This document shows positions 34,795 through 42,760 of a DNA stretch of 64,000 nt, piece by piece. A program made the position numbers and the translations under genes. Source of the stretch: Ramlibacter tataouinensis (lineage in GTDB: Bacteria; Pseudomonadota; Gammaproteobacteria; Burkholderiales; Burkholderiaceae_C); the NCBI RefSeq assembly GCF_027941915.1, contig NZ_CP116009.1:4216001-4280000 (forward strand), in the 5' to 3' direction. A model generated the notes under the pieces. That model was not told the DNA's origin and did no database searches. It saw only the letters and a program-made list of their open reading frames with translations. How positions within the stretch are numbered: position 1 is the first letter of the stretch; each line of letters opens with the position of its first letter.

Positions 34795-35988
34795 TTACGG
34801 GCGGCTTCCCGTGGACAGGAAGATCGGGCCGCTGACGTTGGTGTCGAAGCGTCCCTTGGCCGCGGCCAGGCGGGTGGCGTCGGCCGACATCGTGACGGTG
34901 CGCCAGTAGGCGTCCGGCTCCGCCGTGCCGCCGACGCTGACCGCCAACGGAGCGAAGGTGGTGCCTCCGTTGCTGGACAGCAGGATCTGGCCGGCGCCGG
35001 CATCGGCCGCGGTGTTGCTCGAGTGGGTCACCGCGATCACGCCGCCATCGGCCGACATCGCGATGCCGGTGTAGTCGGCGGTCAGGGTGTGCGCGAGGGT
35101 GAACGTCGCGCCCTGGTCCTTCGACACGTAGATGCCGTCACCGGAGTTGCCGCCGAAGGCGTTGGCGGCCATGACGATGGTGTTGCCGTCGCCGGACACC
35201 TTCACCCGGTACCAGTTCTGGTTGACCACGGCCGCCGGCGGCGTGCCCACCGCGACCGGCAGTGCCGCCCAGGTGGCGCCGCCGTTGGTGGAGATGAAGG
35301 CCGCCGGGTCCTGTCCCACCGCCACCATCACCTGGCCGTTGTTCGAGCTGTCGATCGAGCGCCAGCCGGTGGCCACGGCGGGCAGGCCGGTCGGCGTGAG
35401 CCAGGTCACGGCGCCGGCGGCATCGATGGTGCCGGCCAGCACCGGCCCGTCCATGGACACCGCCGCAACGCGCGTGCCGTCCTGCGACAGGGTGACGCCC
35501 TCGAAGGCGGGCGCCACCACGCCGGCCGGCAAGGGGACGGCCGCGAAGGTGGCGCCGCGGTCGTTCGAGATGAACATGCCGCCTGCCAGGTTGACGGCCA
35601 CGATCCGGTCGCCGGTGCCCGAGACGTCGGACGCGATCCAGATCGCACCGGGCAGGCCGGCCGGGTTGGTCCAGGTCTGGCCGCCGTCGGTGGACAGGCT
35701 CAGCAGGCTGGCCGGGATGTCGGCGGCCTGCGCCTGGCCGGCGACCATGACCTGGCCGTCGTCGCTCGACGACAGCGAGTGCCAGACGTCCACCGGTCCG
35801 GGCGCGGTCCAGTTCACGCCGACGGCGGCCGCCGGAGCCGGTGCGGGCGCCGGCGCCGGTGCACCGCCGAGCGGCGGATTGGGCGCGGCAGCCACGTCGT
35901 CGCCGCCACCGCCACCGCAGGCGCTGAGCCAGAGTGCGGCGACTGCGGCCGTCACCACGACTCTCGTTGTGTTAGATCCCTTGAACAT
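34795..35988 (-). CDS. BNR/exo-alpha-sialidase-repeat lipoprotein (beta-propeller-like)
   Basis: A 397-residue lipoprotein. The signal ends in the lipobox LSAC (Cys24), followed by a Gly run and an Ala/Pro linker. The body is built of repeated BNR/Asp-box units (STDGGQTWTN, SNDRGATFAA, STNGGATWAAL, SKDQGATFTL, SSNGGTTFAP), giving about five to six blades of a propeller. Asp-box proteins bind glycans or act as structural scaffolds. Enzyme activity cannot be inferred because no Arg triad is evident. GGAGG precedes the ATG, and the terminator after it is clear. No partner gene is adjacent. Confidence 0.82.
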   Translation of the reverse strand: MFKGSNTTRVVVTAAVAALWLSACGGGGGDDVAAAPNPPLGGAPAPAPAPAPAAAVGVNWTAPGPVDVWHSLSSSDDGQVMVAGQAQAADIPASLLSLSTDGGQTWTNPAGLPGAIWIASDVSGTGDRIVAVNLAGGMFISNDRGATFAAVPLPAGVVAPAFEGVTLSQDGTRVAAVSMDGPVLAGTIDAAGAVTWLTPTGLPAVATGWRSIDSSNNGQVMVAVGQDPAAFISTNGGATWAALPVAVGTPPAAVVNQNWYRVKVSGDGNTIVMAANAFGGNSGDGIYVSKDQGATFTLAHTLTADYTGIAMSADGGVIAVTHSSNTAADAGAGQILLSSNGGTTFAPLAVSVGGTAEPDAYWRTVTMSADATRLAAAKGRFDTNVSGPIFLSTGSRP

Positions 35989-36238
35989 CTGGAGCCTCCA
36001 AGTTGCGTTGAATTGACGCGGTCGATACACGTCGAAACGGATGCTCTGCGTCCTGCAATGGCTGCGCTTGCCGGTTTGGAGCGTGTCCGTGTAGGAGAAC
36101 TTCCTTCGCGAAACCCTTCCGTTTGCAAGGTGTGTCGAAGGGTGGCCTGACTGGGCCATTGACGTTGCAGACCCGCTGCAGCGGGACCCATCGGTGGCGG
36201 CGGCTTGCATTGCGCGGGGCCGGCCCCACGTGCGCGGC

Positions 36239-36703
36239 ATGAGCGGTCCGCTGCACGTCGTCTGCCCTTCCTGCCGGGCCACCAATCGCGTCCGCGCCGG
36301 TGATCTCGGCCGTTCGCCCAACTGCGGCCAGTGCAGGCAGCCGCTGTTCACCGGACACCCCGTGGAACTCGACGAAGCCGGGTTCGAAAGGCAGGTGCAG
36401 CGCAGCCAGATCCCGGTGCTGGTGGATTTCTGGGCGCCCTGGTGCGGGCCCTGCCGGATGATGGCGCCGGCCTACGACCAGGCCGCGGGGCTGCTGGAGC
36501 CGGACATCCGGGTGGCCAAGCTCGACACCGAGCAGGCCCAGGCGCTGGCCGCCCGGCTGAACATCCGCAGCATCCCGACACTGTCGCTGTATGTGGGCGG
36601 GCGCGAAGTGGCGCGCCAGCCCGGCGCCATGACTCGCCCCGACGAGATCGTCCGCTGGGCGCGCGCGCACGCGGCTGCGCACGGCACGCCGCAAGGCACC
36701 TGA
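36239..36703 (+). CDS. trxC: Thioredoxin 2 (TrxC) with N-terminal zinc finger
   Basis: A 154-residue thioredoxin. The N-terminal zinc-binding cysteines C9-x2-C12 and C29-x2-C32 and the active site W68-C69-G70-P71-C72 with DFWAPW are all visible, as is the cis-Pro SIPTLSLY. TrxC reduces protein disulfides under oxidative stress. The ATG at 36239 fits the family start (MSGPLHVVCP). The upstream 250-bp gap holds no other gene. The gene is monocistronic. Confidence 0.95.
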   Translation: MSGPLHVVCPSCRATNRVRAGDLGRSPNCGQCRQPLFTGHPVELDEAGFERQVQRSQIPVLVDFWAPWCGPCRMMAPAYDQAAGLLEPDIRVAKLDTEQAQALAARLNIRSIPTLSLYVGGREVARQPGAMTRPDEIVRWARAHAAAHGTPQGT

Positions 36704-36850
36704 ACACGGGCGAGCAGCCGGACGGTGGCGCGCCGTCGCACTTTCAGTGCGTTGCCCGCGACGACAGCTTGTTACGACGCCCTCCTACACGGCGGCCCGA
36801 AGGACCGTGCCTACGCTTGGCCATCGCAGCATGCGCCCGGGAGAACAACC

Positions 36851-37165
36851 ATGCAGGACGGACAGCAGAGCCAGCGGGCCGCCGAGCGTTTCGGGCTGGC
36901 GTTGCCCATCACGATGGAAGGCGAGGAATGCGCCAGCCATGACATCAGCGCCACCGGCGTGCTGCTGGAATGCCCGGCGGCGCCCGCGCTCGGCGCCACC
37001 GTGTCGCTGACGCTGCAGTACCGGGCCGAAGGGCAGGAGTTCAGCCTCGACTGCCGGGGCGAGGTGGTGCGGGTGCAGCGCCACGGCGAGAACTGGAACA
37101 TCGCGGTGCGGCTCTCCAAGCCCCTGTTCGCCGACACCGTGCCGCAGGAAGGCGGAACGGGCTGA
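36851..37165 (+). CDS. PilZ domain protein (first of a tandem pair)
   Basis: A 104-residue protein. It shows the c-di-GMP-binding layout: R-x3-R in QRAAERFGL and the D/N-x-S-x2-G box as DISATGVLL, followed by a beta-barrel (VSLTLQYRAEGQEF, RGEVVRVQRHGENWNIAVRL). It is likely a single-domain c-di-GMP receptor or a degenerate regulator of motility or exopolysaccharide. A second PilZ-like gene follows about 60 bp downstream. The start is preceded by GAGAACAACC, a weak ribosome site. Confidence 0.75.
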   Translation: MQDGQQSQRAAERFGLALPITMEGEECASHDISATGVLLECPAAPALGATVSLTLQYRAEGQEFSLDCRGEVVRVQRHGENWNIAVRLSKPLFADTVPQEGGTG

Positions 37166-37227
37166 CAGTGGCGCAGGGGCCGAAGGCCGAATGGTTGGGC
37201 CGCGGCGGCGGCCAGGGAGAGCAGGAC

Positions 37228-37578
37228 ATGGCAACGGGCGAACCCCGGGTGGTGGTGCCGCTGGGCCGGCTGCAGGAAAAGCGCGGCGCCGAGCGGTTCG
37301 AGATGGAACTGCCGCTGATGCTGGCCCAGGGCCAGGGCGGGGTGACGCGCGACATGAGCGTGAGCGGCCTGTCGTTCACCTCGCGCCAGCCCCATGCGGC
37401 GGGGGACCGCATCGAACTCACCGTGGAATACCTGCTGGACGGCCACAACTACCCGCTGCGCTGCGAGGTGGTGGTGGTGCGCTGCGAGCCATGCCCGGGC
37501 GGCTTCACCACCGGCGTGCGGCTGGCGACCGCATTCGTCGAGGAAGGCCCTGATGGGCCAACCGGGGCCGGCGCGTGA
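37228..37578 (+). CDS. PilZ domain protein (second of the tandem pair)
   Basis: A 116-residue protein. The R-x3-R element (KRGAERFEMEL) and the D-x-S-x2-G box (RDMSVSGLSF) are present, then strands IELTVEYLLDGHNYPLRCEV and TGVRLATAF. The sequence is clearly related to the neighbour 62 bp upstream, so the two likely arose by duplication and then diverged. Both probably respond to c-di-GMP; targets are unknown. GCAGGA precedes the ATG. The next gene starts 10 bp downstream of its stop. Confidence 0.75.
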   Translation: MATGEPRVVVPLGRLQEKRGAERFEMELPLMLAQGQGGVTRDMSVSGLSFTSRQPHAAGDRIELTVEYLLDGHNYPLRCEVVVVRCEPCPGGFTTGVRLATAFVEEGPDGPTGAGA

Positions 37579-37588
37579 TAATGCGCGC

Positions 37589-38215
37589 ATGGGGCTGTTC
37601 GACAAGTTCTTGAAGGCGGACCAGCGCAGCGTCGCGCACTCGGTCCTGCCGTCCGGCACCCAGTTCCAGGACAGCGATGCCGAGCCGGAAGATGCCGCCG
37701 CCGCCCGCACCGCGGTGCGGCGCGAGCTGGTCCAGGTCACGCTGCGCGAGTCCATGCGCCACCATGCGGTGCCGTCCGACTGGCTGGAAGTGCGCATGCT
37801 CCCGGTGGTGTCGCGCAGGAACAAGAACGGCCTGCACGTGCAACTGGTGGTCAAGCAGGGGCAGGGCAACCTGCTGCGCTACATCCCGGCCTTCCAGTCC
37901 AGCTTCATGGCCGAGATCGAGAAGTTCGATCCGCGCGCCTGGGAGTGGCTGCTCAGCATTTCCTGGCAGTTCGCGGGCATCACCTCCAGCAGCGCCGGTG
38001 AGATGCCCGCCATGGCCGAGCCGCGTGCAGCCGGACCGGCGATGGGTTCTGCGGCCGCGGCCGGCGCCGCTGCTGCCGTGGCGAGCGACCCGGGGCACGA
38101 CGACCTGTCGGAAGACCTGCAGGCCCTGTTCGCGATCCGCGATGCCGCCCTGCAGGGCGATGCGCCTGGCCAGCAGCCCGACTTCGAGCCGACCCGGCCC
38201 GGCGAGGACAGCTGA
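37589..38215 (+). CDS. Hypothetical protein following the PilZ pair
   Basis: A 208-residue protein starting MGLFDKFLKADQRS. The middle (about 45-125) looks like a compact alpha/beta domain (RRELVQVTLRESMRHHAVPS, VRMLPVVSRRNKNGLHVQLV, LLRYIPAFQSSFMAEIEKFD). A low-complexity Ala/Gly region follows (about 145-165), then an acidic tail (LSEDLQALFAIRDAALQGD). No signal or membrane segment. I do not recognise a characterised family. Its position 10 bp after the second PilZ gene suggests co-transcription and possibly a shared regulatory role. Confidence 0.68.
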   Translation: MGLFDKFLKADQRSVAHSVLPSGTQFQDSDAEPEDAAAARTAVRRELVQVTLRESMRHHAVPSDWLEVRMLPVVSRRNKNGLHVQLVVKQGQGNLLRYIPAFQSSFMAEIEKFDPRAWEWLLSISWQFAGITSSSAGEMPAMAEPRAAGPAMGSAAAAGAAAAVASDPGHDDLSEDLQALFAIRDAALQGDAPGQQPDFEPTRPGEDS

Positions 38216-38248
38216 GCATCCACCGCGCTCGTGGCGCGGCGTCGCCGG

Positions 38249-39547
38249 TCAGAGGAACTCGACCCGCTCGGCGACCAGCACGTCGTCGACCACGCGCGAG
38301 CCCGTGACGCGGGTGCGCCGGCCGTTGGCGATGTCGGCCGCGCTGCCGTTGACGAACACCACGCCGGGCCCGCTGGCATCGATCGCCTGGCCCTGGATGC
38401 GGAAGTCGGCCGGCGAGCGGGCCGCGCCGATCGGGCCGGAGGCGCTGAAGTTCGACTCGGGCGTGGCACCGGGGCCGTGGCGCAGCCTGAGGCGGCTGGC
38501 GAGCAGCACGCCGTCGCGCAGGGTGCCGGCGACTTCGACCCGTGCCCCGGCCACCACGTCGCGCGCCGGCCCGCCGCTCACCTGGGCCTGCGAGGCATCC
38601 ACCGCCAGCCCATCGACCCGCAGCTGCGCCAGCCCGTCGGCCTGCGTGACCAACCCGCCCAGCGAGAAGCGGCTGCCATCGGCCAGCGCGACGGCATGCC
38701 ACGGCTCGATGGAACTGGCCACCAGCGGGTCGCCCGCGCTGGTTCCGCGCACCCGCACCAGTTGCCCTTCGGCCAGCCCGGAGGGCGGCCAGGCGCCGGT
38801 CAGGGCGGCCCCGGCATAGCTCACCCGGGCGCCGCCGATGCGGAACGTCTGCCCGGCCGCATCCAGCTGGCGGACGGTGCCCGACAGCACCGGTGTGGCG
38901 CCGGGGCCGAGGCGCTCGACCCGGGTGGCGCGCAGCTGGGCGTCGGTGCCGGGCAGGCCATGCACCTGGACCGCATCGCCGGCGCGCAGGTCGGCGATCG
39001 AGCCGAGCCCACCGGCAAGGACGGTCGAGGCATCCGTGGCCACCGCCTGCGAGAGCAGGGTGAAGGTGCCGGCCACCGCATCGACCGAGGCCACCGTGCC
39101 GCGCAGGTCGGCGGCGGAGCGCACCAGCGCGGCGGTGCCTTCGGCGAGGTCGGCGCTGAGCGTGCCCGTGACCCGCACGGTCATGCCCAGCCGCAGCGTC
39201 GCGCTGTCGTCCAGCTGCAGCTGGGCATGGTCGGTATCGAACCGGGTGCCGTTGACGATGATGCTGCCGAAGCCATCCACCGCGCCGATGCCGCCGCCGG
39301 CCACCGCCCCGGTCCCGCCCGAACCCACGCCGCCGTCACCCGAGATGCCGGTGCCACCGGAGCCGATGCCGGCCACGCCGGTGCCGCCGGTGCCGGCGTC
39401 GCCGGCGCCGGGGGACCCGGCTGCCCCGGCGCCCTCCATGAACCCGCCCGCGCCGCCGATGCCGAACCCGCTGCCGCCACCGCATGCCGCCAGCCCCAGC
39501 CCGGCGGCGACCAGCAGCGCGAACAGGGCCCGGCCGCAGCGCCTCAT
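38249..39547 (-). CDS. DUF5666-type lipoprotein with glycine-rich linker
   Basis: A 432-residue lipoprotein. The signal ends in the lipobox LAAC (Cys22). A striking Gly-rich low-complexity stretch (about residues 23-85, with repeated GTGGTG/GSGGTG units) leads to several repeated OB/beta units (GTVASVDAVAGTFTLLSQAV, LSGTVRQLDAAGQTFRIGG, LVRVRGTSAGDPLVASSIEP, ARVEVAGTLRDGVLLASRLR), the hallmark of DUF5666 repeats. Function unknown; surface or periplasmic location is likely. The start overlaps the upstream DUF6502 gene by ATGA, so the two are co-translated. Confidence 0.82.
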   Translation of the reverse strand: MRRCGRALFALLVAAGLGLAACGGGSGFGIGGAGGFMEGAGAAGSPGAGDAGTGGTGVAGIGSGGTGISGDGGVGSGGTGAVAGGGIGAVDGFGSIIVNGTRFDTDHAQLQLDDSATLRLGMTVRVTGTLSADLAEGTAALVRSAADLRGTVASVDAVAGTFTLLSQAVATDASTVLAGGLGSIADLRAGDAVQVHGLPGTDAQLRATRVERLGPGATPVLSGTVRQLDAAGQTFRIGGARVSYAGAALTGAWPPSGLAEGQLVRVRGTSAGDPLVASSIEPWHAVALADGSRFSLGGLVTQADGLAQLRVDGLAVDASQAQVSGGPARDVVAGARVEVAGTLRDGVLLASRLRLRHGPGATPESNFSASGPIGAARSPADFRIQGQAIDASGPGVVFVNGSAADIANGRRTRVTGSRVVDDVLVAERVEFL

Positions 39548-40353
39548 TCGCCGGGCGCCTCCCGTTCGCCGTAATAGAAATAGACCCCCACCCGCAATCG
39601 CTGCGAGCCCTGCGCGCCGCTGCGCGTGATGGCTTCGCTCAACTGGCTGACCAGTTCGCGGTGCAGGCCGGCCCAGCGCTGGCGCATCCACTGGTGCACG
39701 GCCTCGCAATCGGCCTCGCTCAGGCCTTCGGCGAACACGGCGCGCTCCAGCAGCAGGGGCGCTTCACCCATCGCGTTGGAGACCGCGGCGGCAGCGTGGT
39801 CGCGCAGGTTGTCGCCGAGGAAGGCCAGGGTCGCCTGCAGGTCCGCGGTCGGAACGAAGCCCTCCGCCGCCAGTTCGACATGGCTCGGGCTCGCCTTGAT
39901 CACCATGCCCAGGCGCATCAGCTCGTCGAGCACCGCCCGGTGGTGCACGTCGCCGCGGCTGGCCTCGCGCGCCACCTCTTCGAAGGACAGGCCGCCCTCG
40001 TCGCTGCCGGCGATCGGCAGCCGCTGCAGCGCCGGGTCCTGGCCGGCCAGTTGCAGCCAGCGGGTGAAGGTCTTGGCGGCCGCCGACAGCTCCGTGTGGG
40101 GCAGGGGATCGGTGGGCCGGCGCACCCGGGCCGTCACGTCCTTGCGATTGAGGCCGGTGGTCACCGCCAGCTGGCTGATGTTGGGCGACGCGACGCCCTG
40201 CTGCTGCCACAGCCGCGTCGCTTCATCCAGCAGCAGCTCGCGCAGCAGGGTCTCGAGGTGCGGATGCTTCAGGCCCATGCCGAGCGCGAGCCGCACCAGC
40301 GGTCTCATCACGCGTGCGCAGGCGGCTTGGGCCCATGAGAGGCGGTCTTGCAT
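39544..40353 (-). CDS. DUF6502 family protein
   Basis: A 269-residue protein. The visible plan is an N-terminal winged-helix-like segment (about 35-90: LLRELLLDEATRLWQQQG, NISQLAVTTGLNRKDVTARV) and a longer alpha/beta C-terminal part ending QRLRVGVYFYYGERE. The family is common in Burkholderiales/Pseudomonadales and typically precedes a DUF5666 protein, as here. The HTH-like part suggests a regulator. The ATG overlap with the downstream gene argues for a functional pair. Confidence 0.83.
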   Translation of the reverse strand: MQDRLSWAQAACARVMRPLVRLALGMGLKHPHLETLLRELLLDEATRLWQQQGVASPNISQLAVTTGLNRKDVTARVRRPTDPLPHTELSAAAKTFTRWLQLAGQDPALQRLPIAGSDEGGLSFEEVAREASRGDVHHRAVLDELMRLGMVIKASPSHVELAAEGFVPTADLQATLAFLGDNLRDHAAAAVSNAMGEAPLLLERAVFAEGLSEADCEAVHQWMRQRWAGLHRELVSQLSEAITRSGAQGSQRLRVGVYFYYGEREAPGE

Positions 40354-40468
40354 GAGGGGCGGACGCAGTTCCGTCCCATTGTTCCGGGCGCAGCGCGCGT
40401 TGTGCGCGTTCTTCCCATGCGCTCCCCGCTACGGACGCTGCCGGTAGTCCGAACGGGCCATGCCCGCC

Positions 40469-41005
40469 TCAGCTGCTGGCCCGGCCGTAGCTGCGAAGCA
40501 GGCGATAGCCCTGCGCCGGGATGCTGCGCACCAGTGCATAGCCGGTCCCGGCTTTCCACTGCGCCGGCTCGACCGGAGCGGCGGGTCGGTGCGCGCCGGC
40601 GGCCTTGCGCGCCAGCGTCACGTGCGGACGCCAGCGCAGCGCCTGCGCCGGCCAGCCCAGGGTGGCGAGGGATGCGGCGAGCAGGCCATGCAGGTGCAGC
40701 AGCGCCGGCGTCGGCGTGAACTCCAGCACGGCGATGCCGCCGGGCCACACGGTCGGCCGTCCCTCCTGCAGGTCCAAAGCCACCGGCTGCGCCTCGACCG
40801 CGAGGACATCGGCGAACTCGTCCAGCCGCTGCAGCGGCACGTTGCCCAGGAAGTGCAGGGTGAGGTGCAGCTGGTCCGCGCGCACTGGCGCCGCACCCGC
40901 GGGCCACGTCCAGCCCTGCTGGTGCCGCTGCAGCCGGCGCCGGATGCCATCGTCCGGCCACAAGGCGAGAAACAGCCGGGCTGCCGGCAGCGTCAGGGTC
41001 GCCAC
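40469..41005 (-). CDS. thpR: RNA 2',3'-cyclic phosphodiesterase (LigT/ThpR)
   Basis: A 178-residue member of the 2H phosphoesterase superfamily. The two catalytic H-x-T-x tetrapeptides are HLTL (in DQLHLTLHFLG) and HVTL (in WRPHVTLARK). It opens 2',3'-cyclic phosphates on RNA or ligates tRNA halves in vitro. The start is a GTG at 41005; the next ATG is 12 bp upstream out of frame. The gene stands alone, with short gaps to its neighbours. Confidence 0.9.
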   Translation of the reverse strand: MATLTLPAARLFLALWPDDGIRRRLQRHQQGWTWPAGAAPVRADQLHLTLHFLGNVPLQRLDEFADVLAVEAQPVALDLQEGRPTVWPGGIAVLEFTPTPALLHLHGLLAASLATLGWPAQALRWRPHVTLARKAAGAHRPAAPVEPAQWKAGTGYALVRSIPAQGYRLLRSYGRASS

Positions 41006-41094
41006 GGCACGGATTCCATGGATGAGTCCACAAGCGCAGCCTTAATTGGTAGAGTCCGCCGCTCCATGTCCTTGCGTTCCCATCCCACGGCGCC

Positions 41095-41478
41095 GTGAAC
41101 CGGCCCGAGCTGCCCGCGGACCTGCGGCGCTTCATCCTCACCAGCATCCCCTCGGTGCCCTACCTGGAGGCGATGCTGTTGCTGCGGGCCGATCCTGCGC
41201 GCGACTGGTCGTCCTCCGACGTCGCGCGCCGCCTGTACCTGCCCGAGCAGCGCGCCGACGAGCTGCTCCAGCAACTGGCCAGTGCCGGCGTGGCGGCCCC
41301 GGGGCAGGCCGGTGCCTGGCGGTACCACCCGGCGGCCGACGAGTTGCGCGTAATGCTCGACCGGCTCGCCGTGCAGTACGCGGCCGATCTCGTGGGGGTC
41401 AGCGACCTGATCCATTCCAGCGTGGACAAGAAAGCCCGGCAGTTCGCGGACGCATTCCGCTGGAGAAAGGACGCCTGA
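41095..41478 (+). CDS. Small winged-helix-like protein upstream of the DUF5985 pair
   Basis: A 127-residue protein with a GTG start at 41095. The region LRRFILTSIPSVPYLEAMLL, then DWSSSDVARRLYLPEQRADELLQQLASAGV, looks like a winged HTH (about 10-75). The C-terminal helix ends QFADAFRWRKDA. It may be a local regulator. The two DUF5985 membrane proteins follow with 1-bp and 3-bp gaps, so the three form an operon. No named family is recognised with certainty. Confidence 0.72.
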   Translation: MNRPELPADLRRFILTSIPSVPYLEAMLLLRADPARDWSSSDVARRLYLPEQRADELLQQLASAGVAAPGQAGAWRYHPAADELRVMLDRLAVQYAADLVGVSDLIHSSVDKKARQFADAFRWRKDA

Positions 41479-41479
41479 A

Positions 41480-41740
41480 ATGGCCGCCATCGTGTACGCG
41501 CTCTGCGCGCTGACCAGCCTGACCTGCTTCGTGCTGCTGTGGCGCGCGTGGCGCGGCGGCGGCCACCGGCTGCTGTTCTGGGCGGCGCTGTGCTTCGCCG
41601 GCATGACGCTGAACAACTTCATGCTGGTGGCCGACAAGGTGATCTACCCGACGGAAATCGACCTGAGCAGCTGGCGGCTGTGGGCCGCACTCGGCGCGGT
41701 GCTGCTGCTGCTGTTCGGCATGGTGTGGGAGGAGGAGTAG
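41480..41740 (+). CDS. DUF5985 family membrane protein (first copy)
   Basis: An 86-residue protein with three hydrophobic segments (MAAIVYALCALTSLTCFVLL; LLFWAALCFAGMTLNNFMLV; WRLWAALGAVLLLLFGMVW). The NNFMLVADKVIYP motif after the second segment is characteristic of DUF5985. Function unknown. It starts one base after the upstream stop and is followed by a second DUF5985 gene; the pair probably forms a complex in the inner membrane. Confidence 0.83.
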   Translation: MAAIVYALCALTSLTCFVLLWRAWRGGGHRLLFWAALCFAGMTLNNFMLVADKVIYPTEIDLSSWRLWAALGAVLLLLFGMVWEEE

Positions 41741-41743
41741 CGC

Positions 41744-42010
41744 ATGGACCAGATGATGATGGGCGCGATTGCCATGGGGTCGACCGTGGTGGGGCTGTTC
41801 TTCTTCCGTTACTGGCGCAGCACCCGCGACAACTTCTTCCTGTGGTTCGCCCTGTCGTTCTGGCTCGAGGCTGTCAACCGGGTGGCGCTGGCGCTGCTGT
41901 TCGCCGCCAGCGAGCTGGAGCCCCTGTTCTACCTGCTGCGGGTGGTCGCCTACGGCCTGATCGTGCTGGCCATCCTGCAGAAGAACCGCCGGCGCCCGCC
42001 GGCACCCTGA
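41744..42010 (+). CDS. DUF5985 family membrane protein (second copy)
   Basis: An 88-residue paralogue of the preceding gene, also with three hydrophobic segments (GAIAMGSTVVGLFFFRYW; NFFLWFALSFWLEAVNRVAL; PLFYLLRVVAYGLIVLAIL). The motif FWLEAVNRVAL replaces NNFMLV, showing a two-type pair. It lies 3 bp after the first copy and is convergent with the phosphatidyltransferase gene 6 bp away. Function unknown. Confidence 0.83.
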   Translation: MDQMMMGAIAMGSTVVGLFFFRYWRSTRDNFFLWFALSFWLEAVNRVALALLFAASELEPLFYLLRVVAYGLIVLAILQKNRRRPPAP

Positions 42011-42016
42011 GGGGCC

Positions 42017-42643
42017 TCACAGCTTGGGGATGCGCAGGGTCTTGCTGACCATCAGGGTGCCCGACAGCACGAACAGCAGCGCCAGCGGGTGCAGCACCCA
42101 GGGGCCCAGCTCCAGCGCGCCGCCCCACAGCGCGTCGCCCAGCCGGTCTTGCCAGGCGGCCCAGGCCAGCATCCCGGTCAACAGCACGCTGGTGGGAATG
42201 GGCGTGCCTTCGAAATACCTGACCTTTCCGCCCGCTTCGGCCAGCGCCTCGGCCGTGACGTTGTAGCGGGCCAGCCGGCTGACGCCGCAGCAGACGAAGT
42301 AGATCAGCGCCGCGGCGTCCCACCCGCCCTGCAGGCCGGCCGCAAAGCCCAGCGCCGCCGGCGCCACGCCGAAGGAGATCACGTCCGACAGCGAATCGAG
42401 CTCGCGCCCGAGCGGCGAGTGCTCGTGGCGCGCCCGCGCGATGCGTCCGTCCAGCACGTCGAAGGCGAAGGCGGCCGGCGCCAGCGCGGCCGAGGCCAGG
42501 AAGTGCGAAATGTCGCCGCTGGCCAGGTACAGCATCGCCAGGAAGACTGCGCCGACGCCGCAGGCCGCGTTGCCGAGGGTGAAGAAATCCGCGAGGTGGA
42601 AGCCTCGCAGCATGGAGAAGTGGCGCGGGGCGGTCTGCTGCAT
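42017..42643 (-). CDS. pssA: CDP-alcohol phosphatidyltransferase (phosphatidylserine synthase-like)
   Basis: A 208-residue integral membrane enzyme. The CDP-OH-P signature DG-x2-AR-x8-G-x3-D-x3-D is intact (FDVLDGRIARA ... LGRELDSLSDVISFG). About six hydrophobic segments follow the usual topology. The N-terminal RGFHLADFFTLGNAACG and the SDVISFGVAPA region fit CDP-diacylglycerol-serine O-phosphatidyltransferase, which makes phosphatidylserine, the precursor of phosphatidylethanolamine. A second PssA could exist elsewhere, so the symbol is likely but not certain. Confidence 0.85.
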   Translation of the reverse strand: MQQTAPRHFSMLRGFHLADFFTLGNAACGVGAVFLAMLYLASGDISHFLASAALAPAAFAFDVLDGRIARARHEHSPLGRELDSLSDVISFGVAPAALGFAAGLQGGWDAAALIYFVCCGVSRLARYNVTAEALAEAGGKVRYFEGTPIPTSVLLTGMLAWAAWQDRLGDALWGGALELGPWVLHPLALLFVLSGTLMVSKTLRIPKL

Positions 42644-42760
42644 GGCGGGGTGGGGGCTGGCTCCACCTTAGGCCGCCAGGGGCGCCGGCCCGGTCGTCCC
42701 CGGGCACGCCCCCTTGTAGTCGGCTTCCGACGGCGGCCCGGTCGCCGGCCCGGCGGCGCG

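Noticed and set aside
41031..41060. A tRNA-like run (TTAATTGGTAGAGTCC)
   Set aside because: It recalls a tRNA D-arm but no acceptor stem, anticodon arm or T-arm (TTCGAATCC-like) follows.
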